Part shown: positions 1 to 12,718 of the stretch, one piece after another
Layout of the letters: every line of letters starts with the position of its first letter
Numbering within the stretch: position 1 is the stretch's first letter
DNA from: Calliphora vicina
Taxonomy: Eukaryota; Arthropoda; Insecta; Diptera; Calliphoridae
Length of the DNA: 64,000 nucleotides
NCBI RefSeq assembly: GCF_958450345.1
Contig: NC_088781.1
Location: 52,530,315-52,594,314 of the forward strand
Direction of reading: 5' to 3'
The notes under the pieces: generated by a model
Told to the model about the DNA's origin: nothing
What the model saw: only the letters and a program-made list of their open reading frames with translations
Database searches by the model: none
Translations under genes and position numbers: made by a program

Positions 1-1170
1 TTTGCAGCTCTGTTTTCTAATAAATTCAAAATCAAATACATCTGTTCCTGTACATATACAAGTATATTCATACATACTGTGTGTAATTGTAGGATATTTT
101 TTACTGCCTCTTCTAGAATACACTACATTTTATTTCATTTATTTATTTGTATTTTATATTGTACCATAGACTCTACAATGTATGAACAAGCGTATGTGCA
201 ATGTGGGGTTAAAATTAGGATTTATGTATTGTATAAAAATCGTTTCAAGTATTATTATAAAAATACTCATCGTATACCCCTAAAACATACAGCCATACAC
301 AGGGGTTTCTATAATGGTTAAAAATTTACCATTATTTTTGTATTTTATTTTCATTTTCTAAGTTTTTATAGTTCAAAAAGGACAAATACATATAGCATAT
401 TTGTGAATTTGTAAATAACACCCCCTTTTTTTGTTCTTAGTTTATTTTTTTTTCCAAATAAAATAGCAACAAAAGTTGAAAAATATCAACTGACTCTTTA
501 GAGGTTCATTTTCGTTTTTCCATTTTAATCGTTATTTTTTTTTTCATTTTTGTAATTTCCTTGTAGTTGTTATTGTTTTTGGTTTGCTATTTGTATTTAA
601 AATAAATAAAACTAAATGAATGGAAATAGTTCTTGTACAATTGTCGTTGTTTAGGTTGACATTTATATATGAAGAATTTTGTATTTTATTTTTTCGTTTT
701 GAAAAAAGGTCATTTAGAATTTCTTTTATTGCACACATGTGTACTTTATTTGTTATTTAGGTTTAGAAATATGAATATAATTTACAAATAAATTATTAAT
801 AAATGTAAGCTCTCACATTAGCGTACATATTTATTGATTTTTGTTGGCATTCTATGCATGTCTATGTTATTGTTACTAAATACTGGTATCATGTTACATA
901 AATAATCATTCGCAAAATACTTAATCTGTTTTGAATACTTCAATTCAGAATCAAAATAAATAAATAATGCAAATCATACAATAGGTTTGAATTTTTCATT
1001 TAAATTCAATTTAAGGTTGATTTAAAAAAAAAATATTTAAAAAATCGAGCCTTTTATATTTGACAACAACATATTATTCACAAGGCTAAAGATAAGACAA
1101 TGCAATCAAATTATTCGTACGACATTAATAATACGAGTAAAAAAAGAAGAATCGATCGTCAAATCTACTG
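1..1170. other. kis intron, AT-rich, nothing recognised
   Basis: AT-rich intronic sequence with poly-T runs. No coding exon of kis and no transposon remnant could be recognised. Small open frames here are unsupported by composition or splice signals. Confidence 0.5.
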
Positions 1171-1387
1171 AATATCCTTTGAGAATAATGGAAAATTTCT
1201 ATCGTGATATTCCTCTGAACTTTTCATTCACAATAGTTGATTTTGTTCGTAACAGCTGTTTATTGTTTACAAAACTCCATCTAAAAATTTCACAAAATGG
1301 GGAATTTTTTCACGTGAACAAAGTTGACGAACGAAAATTGGGGAAGGGAATATATTTCATGTGAAATATTGATTCGCGATTGGGGTG
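1171..1387 (+). mobile_element. MITE family A, copy 1 (left-truncated)
   Basis: A copy of a ~260 bp repeat family found five times in the window. The body contains the shared core TTCACAATAGTTGATTTTG and AACAGCTGTTTATTG, and ends in GGGGTG. The left terminal inverted repeat is missing or eroded, and the left end is only approximate. Confidence 0.75.
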
Positions 1388-2775
1388 AATATTTCTCAAA
1401 AAATTATCGAGTCCTTCTTAAACTTTTGACCTTTGGCAAGGGATTTGATTTCAAATCATTATTAATTTGTTAATAAATGTAAATATTTGCTGGGTTAAAG
1501 GTAGTGATGCATATATTTATTGATACTCTTTTTTCTCTCTCTGTTTTGAACTTATAATTTTTATAAAAGAGGGTTAGAAAAGGTGCTACATTTTGTGTTA
1601 ACAAGAAACCGCCATTATTGTTTATTAGAATGAAATTGGAAAACTATTATTAAGGTTGTAAAGGTTGCATTGATGGTATATTGTAAAATAAAAAAAAATG
1701 GATAAGGGAACTATTTAGTTCCTATTCGAAGACTTTGTTGACAACAACAACACCCATGAATTTCTAAATGTAGTCTTCTAACAACTTATAGTGGAACTTT
1801 CCATTTTATTGTGTTAATGGGTTTTAAAGCTTTTTTCTTACAAAAACATTCTTAGACTTCCTATTTTAAATCTAAGCTTTCAATATTAACCTCATAGTCT
1901 TCAACAAAAGTTTGAATAAATAAAAAAAATCCATCTCAAAAATTAGTACCTATTATTGAAAAACATAGGATTCTGAATACATTCGACTGCTGATTAAATT
2001 AATCAAATATTCTTTGTACATCTCCCTTTTGCAAAAGCATTTTTATATTCATGTTTTACTGTACAAATAAAAAGAAAAATTAACAATACCAAAAAAAAAA
2101 TAGTACAAAAGACAGCTAAAAAAAATTAAATATGTAATAATAAAAATAAGAGTAAAAATCCATTTTTGCACCCCTAATTTCAAAACGAATATTTACATTA
2201 ACATTATTACCAACCAACAACGACGTTATGGTGCTCATCATCATCGTCATCAACATCATCAGAGTCGTCAACATGAACATCACAGCCACCAAATCTATCT
2301 CAAAAACTGAGTGTGGTGTGTGTATTAAAAAGCCAAAAAAAAAATATATAAGAAACACATAATATGGATAGAGGAGACGATGTCGTCGCCGATGTCTGTG
2401 TATGCCACACGTTGAATTTTTATTATTTTGTATTTTATATATTAAAATTCTCGTATAAAAACAAAGACACACACCACTCAAATGAGTTCGATTTGAACAG
2501 AATAAAGATGATGATGATGACGACTACTACAAACGATGACAAAAACCTTGCTCCTCTCTTTCTCTTATTCAAAGTTACAAACAAACATTTGTTCATACAT
2601 GTACATTAGGGCGGTCCCGTTTGTATGGATAAAGAAAAAGGTGTTGATGTTCCCAACTAACACTAAAGCTTAGTTAGTTTGAGGATACCATTTCTCCAAA
2701 GGTTTGTCCTATCGTTAGTATTTGGAGAGCTGGATCAAAGGATAATAAGGTCCTTTTTAAGGTTTTTATGATTTT

Positions 2776-3024
2776 CACTCCTATCGTGAAAAACATGTGA
2801 AATTTATGTTCCCATGAAATATCCATTTCCCTCGAAGGGAAAATTGCTATCGTGATATTCCCCTGAACTTTTCATTCACAATAGTTGACTTTGTTCGTAA
2901 CAGCTGTTTATTGTTTACAAAATTCCATCTAAAAATTGGAATTGTTTCACATGAACAAAGTTCATGAACGTAAAATGGGAAAGGTAACACATTTCATGTG
3001 AAATATTAATTTGCGATAGGGGTG
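2776..3024 (+). mobile_element. MITE family A, copy 2
   Basis: This copy has both ends: CACTCCTATCGTG at left and CGATAGGGGTG at right, about 249 bp. The three bases on each side are TTT and TTT, consistent with a 3 bp target duplication. An internal deletion has removed part of the region before the FTH-like TTTCAC palindrome. No coding capacity. Confidence 0.8.
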
Positions 3025-4439
3025 TTTATTTATATTTCTTGCAAAGAAATCATATGAAATATTTGTATCAGGTGAAAGGTTCTTGAAAAGTTTTTTTAAT
3101 AACGTATCTAAAATTATCACGTAGGACCAAAAATATTTAAAATTTTGTAATTTTTTGCAAAAATTTCAACTTTCATCAAATATTGACGCTAGAATAGAAA
3201 TATTGAGAAATTATGTCCCAAAACAAACTAAACTAACATCGTATTATGAAAAATCGATCGTCACCTTATCTTTACTTCATACAAATGATGACACCCTAAT
3301 GTACATATGTACACAAATATCATCTATGTATTATGTTTATATGCACATACTTTACATTACATAAAACCAATTGCACGGTTTAAAATCTACTTGAGCTACA
3401 AACGAAAAAACAAAAATATAATAAAATAACTTACGAAATAAAAAGGTATTGAACCTCCTAAACCAAACACCCCACATATACACCCCATCATCATAAACGA
3501 AATGAATTGAAACCAACAGGCCAAATAGAGGAAGTCAGTCATAATAATGTTTGTAGGTAGCAGCAGAAAGTAGAATGACTGTATGATGGTTGCAAATGGG
3601 TTGCTTGCTTAGCGGAGAGACAGTGCGAGAGAGAGAGCAAAGTGTAAACATGAATAAAATAAAACAAAAAAACTTCATTATTTGTTAGAGAAAAAGGCAC
3701 AAGAATAAGCAACATTTAGTTGTAATAAATTTTCGAATTTTTTTTATTCGTAATTCTATGCCTGCCTGCTTTCCTTTCTTCTTCGTGTCTTCCTTATATG
3801 TATGTTGTATGGAAATATTTTGGAAAGAATATATAGGCAACACAAATAATATGAAATAAAATGTAAGTACATAGTTAGTTGTAGTTAACCCATTAAGGAC
3901 TAAATGGATTTGATATCAATGAGCATGATTTATACTAGATAAACTAGAAGACTGATAAGACAATATTAGTGCCGAGATACCTGTGCTGAAAATTTAAAAG
4001 CCGAAAAATGTTAATTTTAATTTGGCTTGGTAAAAACCGCCATTGCGACTCTATTTGGGTACTCGAGGAGTTCAATCTATAATATGTTCCTTGACACTCT
4101 CTATACCACATGACCGCCTGTCTCATTTCGTGAGAAAGTTATGAAGCAAATTTCTGATCTCAAAATATACTTGTGAATTGTGGATGATATGAATTGTTTC
4201 TGCATGCAATCATCTATCCCGGAGTATCAATCTCCTATTTGATGCCCAAAACGCAGCACCTCAAAACTCTAAAAATTGTGCATATTGTTTTCATATGAGA
4301 TCTTATGTTAAAAGTAAGATAATATTTATATTAACAGAAATATTTGTAAAATAAATTGAAATAGGAAACTAAATGTTCTTCTAATTTTATTGCTCCAAAC
4401 TTATTTTATCAAAGTTTTGAGTATATCCTATCTTTCGTC
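3025..4439. other. kis intron, nothing recognised
   Basis: AT-rich intronic sequence. A GA-rich patch near 3620-3640 is the only compositional feature. No exon, RNA gene or transposon remnant recognised. Confidence 0.4.
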
Positions 4440-5060
4440 TAGATAATTGAAGAATAATACTCTAACAGCTCTGATATCGACTACTTTGACTTTGATCCTT
4501 TGGTTTTTGTTATGAATCTAGTGAAATAGGTTCGGGTTAATCGCATTTAACGACGACTTGGATTGTTTTTCCGTGCAATGATTTGACATATTTGTCTAAG
4601 GAGCGATTGCATAGCATACCCGGTGTATAAATATCACCCCACTCTTGAATCTCGTTTTTGATTCCAATGTTCTTGCTGGGCATCAGTGAAATAGGTTTGG
4701 GAGCACTTTTAATTTAAATCGTATTGATTGGTCTTCTTTTGGGACTCCCATTTCTGAAAAATGTTTGTGCAAACATCGTTTGCATATCAGTACCGGAGAA
4801 TAAATAACGATCAACCTACTCGAATGTCAATGTATTTGCCCCGAATCTAGTGAAATAGGTTCGAGAGCACTTTCACTTTAAAACGTATTGATTGGCTTTC
4901 TTTTCTGTCTCCTATTTGTATATAGTTTCTCTAAGCATCATATTGATTGGTTTTCTTTTGGGTCTAGTATTTGAGTATTGCTCTATATCATTCGTACTAA
5001 TACCATAACATCAGGAGTATAAATATTCCTCTACTCTTGAATTTGATCTCAAAGTCCCGA
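4440..5060 (+). repeat. Degenerate ~165 bp tandem repeat
   Basis: At least three to four diverged units carry the recurring blocks GAATCTAGTGAAATAGGTT (seen near 4515 and 4850, variant near 4685), GTATTGATTGG with CTTCTTTT (4715, 4888, 4945), and GAGTATAAATATTCC-like near 4625 and 5010. No coding sense. This is an old, decayed array. Confidence 0.6.
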
Positions 5061-6866
5061 CTTATTGAACAAAATTTGACAATCACTATTCGACATTAAT
5101 ATTGTCAAAAATTCTGAAGTAAGCTTAGTTGAAGTAAGGCAGAAAAACTACAGTGGTATTTAGCATGACTAATGGTCATATAAAGTATGAATTTGTTTTA
5201 TTTTTATATTAATGTCTATTTATACATAAAATGTGTTTTTTATATTTTTTTTAACATGACGAATTAGTCATAAATACAAACAGCTAATTTGTTTAATTAG
5301 CTATACCCGGTACGTGAGTTCTCAGTACTTATTTCGAGATGATCTCCAGTTAAAGATCGAAATGTCCTTAAATTTTCAAAACATCACTGACTTTTGTAAC
5401 GACGACTTCATATTCATAAATGCCAAAACAAAAATACGTGATATGTACAATTGAGGATGATTTTATTTACAATTTCCTTCTTCGGAATGAAAAAAATTTA
5501 TGAAAAAGTAGTTAAAACCTATTGAGTAATTTCAAAAGTAGACTTTGTAAAGTCTAACTACGAAACTCCCACAAAATATATATCAAGGAAATTATGAAAC
5601 AAAGAATATGGCAACACTACAATCAATAAACACGTGCTATGCTTAACTTCCCCTTTAATTTCAAAAATCACCAACAAAAATATTTGCCACAATTGAAATT
5701 ATAAAACACACAATGAAAACTATTTAAATACTTAACAGAAATGGCAAAATATCCCCTAAATTAAACAGAAAAAATACCACCATTTGTTTAATGCCACCCT
5801 AACAACTCCCTAACGCAACTCAATGGGTTAAACTAAGGCACAATGATTTATAATTAAAAAGGTAGCATTCAGAAAAAATATATAAAACCCTACACACACA
5901 CGTTCCAATCTTATATGAATAAGCGGGGATGTGGTGTAAGTTAGTGTCCTTTTTTAAAAAATAAAACAACATAAAAAACTCTTACACACACACACACTTA
6001 CAACAACCAAAAATATATTTTAGAGAAATGAGTAAAGATATTAAGCATAAAAACTCTCACGAGATATAAAGAAGAGTAAAAATAAAAGAAATTAACCAAC
6101 AAGGAAGAGAAAATATGGCAGCAACAACAAAGTAGACACAAAAATGGAGGAAGTTATAAATGTTGTCAACTTAGAGTTTGGAATGTTAATGATGTGCGGC
6201 GATTTTTTTGCATATTAACGAAGTGTTAAAGGTGTTTTTAATTCAAACACGTGATGATTATTCTCTAGAACGATTCGAAAGGCAAAACAAACTGCCTCGG
6301 TTTTTAGCATTAACTGATTATTTAGTGGAAAGATTTTGACCAATGCTTAATTCGCTAATGGTTCACGTGTTTAAAATGATTAGTTATGAAAGTGTATTTG
6401 TTTTCTATCTTTTTCAACGACAGTGGGCCCCTCCATTTTGCTACTTTGGTGCCTAAGGATCATACTGAGAGTTTGAGTTTCGCCAGTTTATTTTAATTCA
6501 ATTGTGATAGTTTTTCGCTTCCATGCCAAGGTCGTCCAAAATAGGTTGTTGTGCTAGGAAACATCTATCTGAAATGAAACGCTTCACGTTTCTTTACATA
6601 TGAGCCCGAAACTAAATTAATAGCAGGCGGAAGATATGATTACCCACTACCATCAGTTTTCCCAGGATAAAGTACAAACAACCGCCACATGAGGATCATT
6701 CTCCACCATTGCTGATGCTGATCAATACGTCTGATTAAACATGTGACTTTTCGACCATTAATATTTTTAGAACTTTATTGAGATATAAGCACGGACAATC
6801 GCCAAATGGGGCTCATTCTTCACCATTGCAATGATCAACGGTCGGCTTAAACAAGCGAATTTCAAA
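5061..6866. other. kis intron, nothing recognised
   Basis: AT-rich intron with short CA runs near 5890-6000. Around 6660-6850 there are two diverged copies of a phrase including CCGCCACATGAGGATCATTC. No gene recognised. Confidence 0.35.
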
Positions 6867-7078
6867 GCATGAAACTTTTTTCCCATGAAACATCCATTTC
6901 CCTCGAAGGGAAAATTGCTTTCGTGATATTCTTTTCTTTCACAATAGTTGATTTTGTTCGTAACAGTTGTTTACAAAATTCAATCTTAAAATTTCACAAC
7001 ATGAGAATTTTTCACGTGAACAAAGTTGAACGAGAAATGGGAAAAGGGAACATCTTTTATGTGAAATATTGATTCGGT
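6867..7078 (+). mobile_element. MITE family A, copy 3 (degraded)
   Basis: It shares the core TTCACAATAGTTGATTTTG, the CCCTCGAAGGGAAAA palindrome and the TTTTTCACGTGAACAAAG segment with the other copies. Both terminal repeats have eroded, and there are several small deletions. Confidence 0.7.
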
Positions 7079-8141
7079 GTCTGACTATGAGCCAGTCAAA
7101 ACTACTTGTTGAACCTATTTTATATAATAGAATCTGGGGATTCAATAGAACTAATCTACGAGTCATTTCCAACTCAACTATCCTGTATGAAAAGTTGTCA
7201 AAATAGTTCGAGTCGCTTATGCCTAGGAAATTACGAAACTGTTTAAGCAAATTCGGATGACATTATGCCTGTTTCACCCACCTCTGTATTAATATTCATA
7301 ATAAGTAAGTTTTATACAAAGTCTGGAATAACAGATGTTATGTGGTACAAAATATACTTCAGATGCCGCAGTACTTGTCGTACAACCTCATATTCCTGTA
7401 ACTTTTTTTAAGTTTCATAATAATTGCGATTTAAATTCTACTAACAAGATTAAATGTTTGTTTACAATAAAGTAACAGGTGGACAAAACTTGAATATGTT
7501 AATATAAATTCAAAACTAAATACATGTTCTCGTATTAAGGTAAGTTAAAATTCCATATTCAAATTTTAAACATCAAAAGATTTAGCGGTTTTAGCATTTG
7601 AAAAACAAAATATCAACTGATTGACAACCCTGTTAGGGACGAGGAAACTAAATAAAGGAAAGAAATTATTTAAAATAATTTAAACAATTGTAAACACAAG
7701 CACATAAACACACACACACACGTTCGCACATAATTTTTATAAAAATGTAAATGAGGCACAAAAGAAGAGAGAGTGAATTGTAACAACTATAATGATATAA
7801 AGAGAGAGAGTGTGAGATATACCAAGAGAGAAAGAGGTTGAAATTATTTTTTAAAAGGGAGATGAGTATAGAATAAATAATAAAGAAATGAGATGGTTAC
7901 AAAAAAAAGTGTTTACAATAAAATGAAAAAAAAAATTATAAATGAAAATTAAACAGACATGTATGATATGAAAAAGAAGAAGAGGACATAAATTATTAAT
8001 AAAAATAAATAAAGGTGCACAAAAACGATTGATTGATTTAAAATTTTGAAAAAAAACGGTAACATTTTTTTTTTTTTTTGGAAAATTATCATTGATAATT
8101 TTAATGTTAAATTTGATGTACATAGTTGCTATTTTTTTTAC

Positions 8142-8438
8142 CTCGAAATAAATAGTGCCATTAATGTGAGAAGTTGGTTGTGGTGATAATGATGGCGGCA
8201 TTGGTATGGCTGATGAATGTTGTTGTTGGTGTAGTAGTAGTTGTTGTTGTAATAATAATGGTGGTGGTGGCGGTGCTGGTTGTGGCGTTGTTGTTGTTGT
8301 TACTGCTGTCACCACCGCCGACACTGTATGCTGTGTTGTTGGTGCTGCTGCTGTAGTTGTCGAAGATGTTGTTGATTTATTTAAATGCTCACAAAAAGCT
8401 GTAAAACTGCTAAAATCCATAGGTTTAATAACTTCCAT
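8142..8438 (-). CDS. kis: Candidate alternative first coding exon of kis (short isoform)
   Basis: This exon has 99 open codons starting MEVIKPMDFSSFTAFCEHLN, then a Ser/Thr/Ala run, prolines and a Gln/His/Leu-rich stretch. It ends NGTIYFE at the donor GAG|GTAAAA. The start has a strong fly context (AACAAAATGG), and an in-frame TAA lies three codons upstream, so this is a 5'-terminal coding exon rather than an internal one. It lies in the large intron after exon 10 and ends in phase 0, exactly as exon 10 does, so it can splice to the same downstream exon outside the window. The kis locus is known in flies to produce a short form lacking the chromodomains and helicase. Assignment to that form is inference. 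The alternative is an unrelated small gene on the same strand. Confidence 0.6.
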
Positions 8439-9757
8439 TTTGTTTTAGAGAAGAAGAATGGAAACAAACATACAAACACAAGCAAGCTGAGGCTGATTTC
8501 AATTTATTTAATTATTGCTCTTTCTTTTTTTCTTTATTTTAGCATTCAACACATTTGTTTTATTTTATTTTTTTTTTTAATTGAAAATTAATTTAATTTT
8601 TTGTTGGTGTTATTAATGCATAGGTAGGTAGGTATAAAAAAAATTTATTTCTTTTAATTATATTTATTTCATCATCACAGGTGCTAATTTCATTTAATTT
8701 TATATTTTGTATAACATAAATTAATAACTAATTAATTAACAAGTACGAAGACATTAATATTTTTTATTATTTTTTTTTTGTTTCGTTTCATTTGTTTGTT
8801 TAATTATTATTTGCACTAGACTAGAATATAATTTTCTTTTATGCTGCTTCTAGCTGTAAAGCTCTCTTTTTTTCTAATTCCTTTTGAAATTCAAATTTTT
8901 TGTTTTGTTGTTTAAAAATTCCTCTTTCCTTTATGCCGTTTTTCTTGTTACCACTACACACTGGTAGGCACCACACTACTGGTTCTACTACTTTTTTGTA
9001 GGTTTTCGTTTGGGTTTGATTGGTTGGTTGCTTGGTTTGAAGAAAAAAGGTATAATTCTTCTTTTTCTTTAGTTTTATTATAATTCTATATTTCTTGGTT
9101 TCGATTTTAGTTATATTTGTTTGTGTTGTTGTTGTTTTTATTTAATGATTATTTTTCTTATGTAGTGGTGGCGGCCGTATGTTGTTGTCGTCGTCGTCGT
9201 TGTTTTAATGAATTGAAATTTTTCACAACTTTACAGCGCGGCGCTCAAACAAATAATGAGCACAACGCGCTAAATACAAGAGAGATAAACGTCGTTTTTG
9301 TTTGCTTGCTATATGCTGCTGCCTGGCTATGCACAGCTTACAGACAATCACACACTAACCCACAGCAGCAGAAGAAGCAGGCACCATGTGTTGTTGTGCG
9401 ACGAGCGAGCGAAGAATATTTATTTTTTTGTTGTAATTGTCGTTGTTGTTTTTGTTGTATTTGTATGACTTTGTGTATGTCTTTTTTATTTATTTAATTT
9501 TCATATTTGCTGCTGTTGTTGTTATTATTGCTGTAGTTGGCTTCTAAGAGGAGCATAAGAAAGCCAGCAATGTAAGCAAGAGCTACTATTATTATAGCTT
9601 CGACTACCACTAGTAGTACGTACAACTACCAAACAGCCAGCCAGCCAACGAAATAACCAACCATCATCATCATCACCAATGTTTAAGGCAGCCTGCCTGC
9701 CTGCCTGTGTCAGGCTCATAGTACCATTAGAGTACTACACCATACGTAGAGTAGTAG
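8439..9757 (-). promoter_or_regulatory. Probable 5' UTR/promoter zone of the alternative kis first exon
   Basis: This stretch lies upstream of the ATG at 8438. Between about 9160 and 9420 it is less AT-rich than the surrounding intron, with CAA- and CAG-type triplets, CGCCGC and GAGCGC. That composition resembles fly 5' leader or promoter DNA. No TATA box or initiator could be pinned down. The rest is T-rich on the plus strand with nothing recognisable. GA-rich runs at 7765-7835, on the other side of the exon, could bind GAGA-type factors, which is speculation. Confidence 0.3.
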
Positions 9758-10983
9758 CAGAGCTGTAAATGAATCATTCTTTTTTGATTTTAATTCATTA
9801 TGAATTAGCTAAATTTTGAATTAATTCATTGAATTGAAAAAATGAATTGAATGAAATTTGAATCAATTCAAACGAATTAGGCAGAAATGAATTTCAATTC
9901 ATTTCCAATTCAAATGAATTTGTAAAAATGAGTTGCAATTCATTTACAATTCATTTGAATTGAATTGATTTTGAATTAATTCAAATGAATTAGAAAAAAG
10001 AATTAGCAATTCAAATGAATGATTCAAAAATGAGTTGCAATCAATCAAATTCAAGAGCAGATCTCTAGGGGGAATGAAAGATTTCTCCTACCAAAATGAA
10101 AATTTCCAGTACAAAAATTTAAAAGCCTTGTCCTGTATACGCGCCTGATCAATGAAAACATGGTGTTTGCAGTTTATTTCTTCAAGAAGAACTGATTTTT
10201 ATTTTGAAATACGCTGAACGACATAACATATTTAATATTCAAGAAGCAATTAATAATTTTTGAAATTTTGTGACCCACGACCACCCAACAACAAACTTTT
10301 TGCTAATATTTATATTATATTTATTTCAAAAAAATAAAACTATCTTCCAAAAATAATCAAAAATCAGGAAAAATAACAATGTATGTAGTTCAAAACACAA
10401 TTGAGTTTCATAAATAAGGCTAATTAGATTTAATTAGAATACTTCATTCACCTTAAACAACAATAGCTTTTCAAAATTATCATCTGAAAGAGATCCACGT
10501 TTAGGGATGTTTAGAATAGAGGCGTACGAAAATAATCTTTCAATACCAGCTGACGATGGTAACGGCGCATTATATTTAAAGGAAGACTCTTTAACCGTCG
10601 ATTAATTATACTGCATACTTAATGACATTGAAGAATCTGCTAAATATGCTGCGAATTTCGCGTCGGAGTTGCAAATGAATTGCTAATTTTTTTTCTAATT
10701 CGTTTGAATTAATTCAAAATCTTGTTCAATTCAAATGAATTGTAAATGAATTGAATTAATTCAAAATCAATTCAATTCATTTGAATTGGAAACGAATTGC
10801 AATTCATTTTTACCAAATTCATTTGAATTAATTCAAAATCAATTCAATTCATTTGAATTGGAAACGAATTGCAATTCATTTTTACCAAATTCATTTGAAT
10901 TGACTCAAATTTCATTCAATTCATTTTTTTGTGTGAATGATTCGCGAATTAATTCAAAAATGAGTGATTCATTTACAGCTCTG
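9758..10983 (-). mobile_element. hAT-type DNA transposon, degenerate, with 8 bp target duplication
   Basis: The ends are a perfect 19 bp inverted repeat, CAGAGCTGTAAATGAATCA at 9758-9776 and its complement at 10965-10983. The element is flanked on both sides by AGTAGTAG, an 8 bp target duplication. CAGAG-type termini with 8 bp duplications are the hAT superfamily signature. Long subterminal blocks of AATTCATTTGAATTG repeats lie inside each end. The interior keeps a hAT transposase C-terminus on the minus strand (separate entry). At ~1.2 kb it is an internally deleted, non-autonomous copy. Confidence 0.88.
10434..10601 (-). pseudogene. hAT transposase C-terminal dimerisation-domain fragment
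   Basis: An open stretch of 55 codons before a stop contains APLPSSAGIERLFSYAS, then NIPKRGSLSDDNFEKLL. This is the conserved hATC dimerisation block (SSAxxERLFS ... KR..L.D.N.EKLL). A stop lies just upstream, and the catalytic part is absent from this element. Together with the element's ends, this settles the superfamily. Confidence 0.85.
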
Positions 10984-11589
10984 AGTAGTAGTATGGTGTA
11001 GAGAATAATATTAATAAAAATATGTAGAAAAAAAGAAATAACTTAATGTACGTAGGAACACGGTGTGTGTATGTTACAATTACAAAGGGAAGTATGCAAA
11101 ATATGTAATAATCGTTTAATAACTTAATGAGGTAAACCATACTTAGGAACTTAATTATGTTAATTAGAATTTCTTATAAGTATCTCTTCTAGACAGTAAT
11201 TTGTCTAATCACTTGACTGACTTTTTGGGTTTTTTGACACACTTGTTTACTTCATACATCCCAGGTAATCTAGTGTGAAGTTAATTGTCACTTTAGAGTC
11301 TCTAAGTAATCTACAGTGTAGTCACATTAGTTTTTTTCACTAAACTTTAGAAAATTATTATTTTACCCACCAAAAGTAATCTATTGAAGAGTCATCATTA
11401 AATTTCATTTAAGGGATAAGCCATTTCACTCGCTACAAAGTAAAGGGTGATTCATTTAAAGGATTTTTTTAATTTTAAAGAAAACTCTTAAAATATTATT
11501 AAATGTTGGAATCTTTATTATGACCCAAAAGAACAGCATCTAACATTTACTTTTTGAAGATAATTTCATTAGCCTTCCATTAGGAAGGT

Positions 11590-11848
11590 TCAATATTCCA
11601 TCACTCTTTTCTGCATAGCTTCCGATATCTAACGAATTACGCGAATAATGTTGGCTTCCAAGTCTTTAATTGTAGCTGGCCGCCTAGATCGTGTGATATC
11701 ACACCTCTGGATTGTTTTTTTTTTTTGGGGTTATATAAAGTAAGTCTTCGTCGATAAGCCAGTTACGCTTCAAGACATGGAAGCCAACATTACTTGCATA
11801 ATTCACAGGATACCAGTAGCAATTCTGGAAAGAGTGATCAAAAATTGA
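11590..11848. pseudogene. Two Tc1/mariner-like transposase 3' fragments, head to head
   Basis: On the minus strand (11682 to 11590) the sequence reads RPATIKDLEANIIRVIR, stop, ISEAMQKRVMEY. On the plus strand (11753 to 11848) it reads DKPVTLQDMEANITCIIHRI and then PVAILERVIKN before a stop. Both match the C-terminal LxxLxxxI...I......LxxVM pattern of Tc1/IS630-type transposases. The two copies face each other across a ~70 bp spacer, forming an imperfect palindrome. They are diverged, so each has decayed independently. Confidence 0.6.
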
Positions 11849-12604
11849 ACCTTCTTAATGACCACCTAAGAAAACTGCTTAGAACAGACTATTAAACTGT
11901 CTCTTTATAGCTGGTATCTAATTGAGTTTAGTATTACGCGATGTTAACGACTTCAGGTTAGTACGTTTTGGTGAATGCAACAAAAGTCCGCAATGTAAAC
12001 TGCAGGGAAACATGAACTAAAATATGATCTAAAAATTAGGAGTGAAGGGAAATATAGGGAAGTTCGCTAATTCCGAAACCTGCTCATGTGATCAGTAGGA
12101 TTTTTGAATATAAAGAAGCTTAGCTAGACGCTGACAAAACGTACAAAAATCCTTAATGACTACAGGGAAACATGAACTAAAATATGATCTAAAATTGGGA
12201 CTGCAGAAAAAGATAGGGGGAATTCGCGAAACCTAGTTACGTGATCAGTTTTGAATATGAAGATGCTTAGTTAGCTGCTTACAAAGTATAATCATCTGAA
12301 CATTTCCTATGAAATAAAAAAAGGAATTTTTGCGTCGTTTCGTAACATAAATCCAGTACGAGACTTAGGAACAATAAAAACTTTAGACTTCTACAGAGGA
12401 TTCGAATGCTATTTTTATCTTTAATTTTCCAAAGTATACGAATATAATTGACGGGCAGACTCTTTAAATAAATGTAGAATTTTTTAATATCTGATTGCAA
12501 ATTTAATACTTGTGAGATTAATCTATTATTAGGCCGTTGACAAATTACCGACAATATTAATTAAACAATTGATCACTTGGGAATTTATTTATTTCAGAAC
12601 TTAA

Positions 12605-12718
12605 TCAGCCCAATTATTCATAAAAATTCGCCGGGAGTTTTTTCCCTTTTCTCATTTTTCGTATTCAAATTCAATGGAAAAAAACTCCCGGGGAATTTTT
12701 TATTCATAATTGGGCTGA
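12605..12718. mobile_element. Foldback MITE, ~114 bp
   Basis: Two arms of about 40-45 bp are near-perfect inverted repeats, beginning TCAGCCCAATTAT at left and ending ATAATTGGGCTGA at right. They meet at CCCGGGGAA-type sequence around a loop of ~30 bp. No coding content. The right arm contains the start of the ~890 bp tandem duplication. Confidence 0.7.

Noticed and set aside
7851..8141. Continuation of the minus-strand frame beyond TIYFE
   Set aside because: Translation past the GAG|GTAAAA donor turns into Phe/Ile/Lys-rich read-through of AT-rich intron.
8174..8448. Poly-Val/Leu and Cys/Gly-rich plus-strand frames
   Set aside because: These are the complement of the triplet-rich alternative kis exon. 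The minus-strand frame has the start context, upstream stop and donor.
9525..9719. 64-codon minus-strand frame in the kis intron
   Set aside because: No splice sites in suitable phase and no recognisable similarity. It lies in the presumed leader of the alternative exon.
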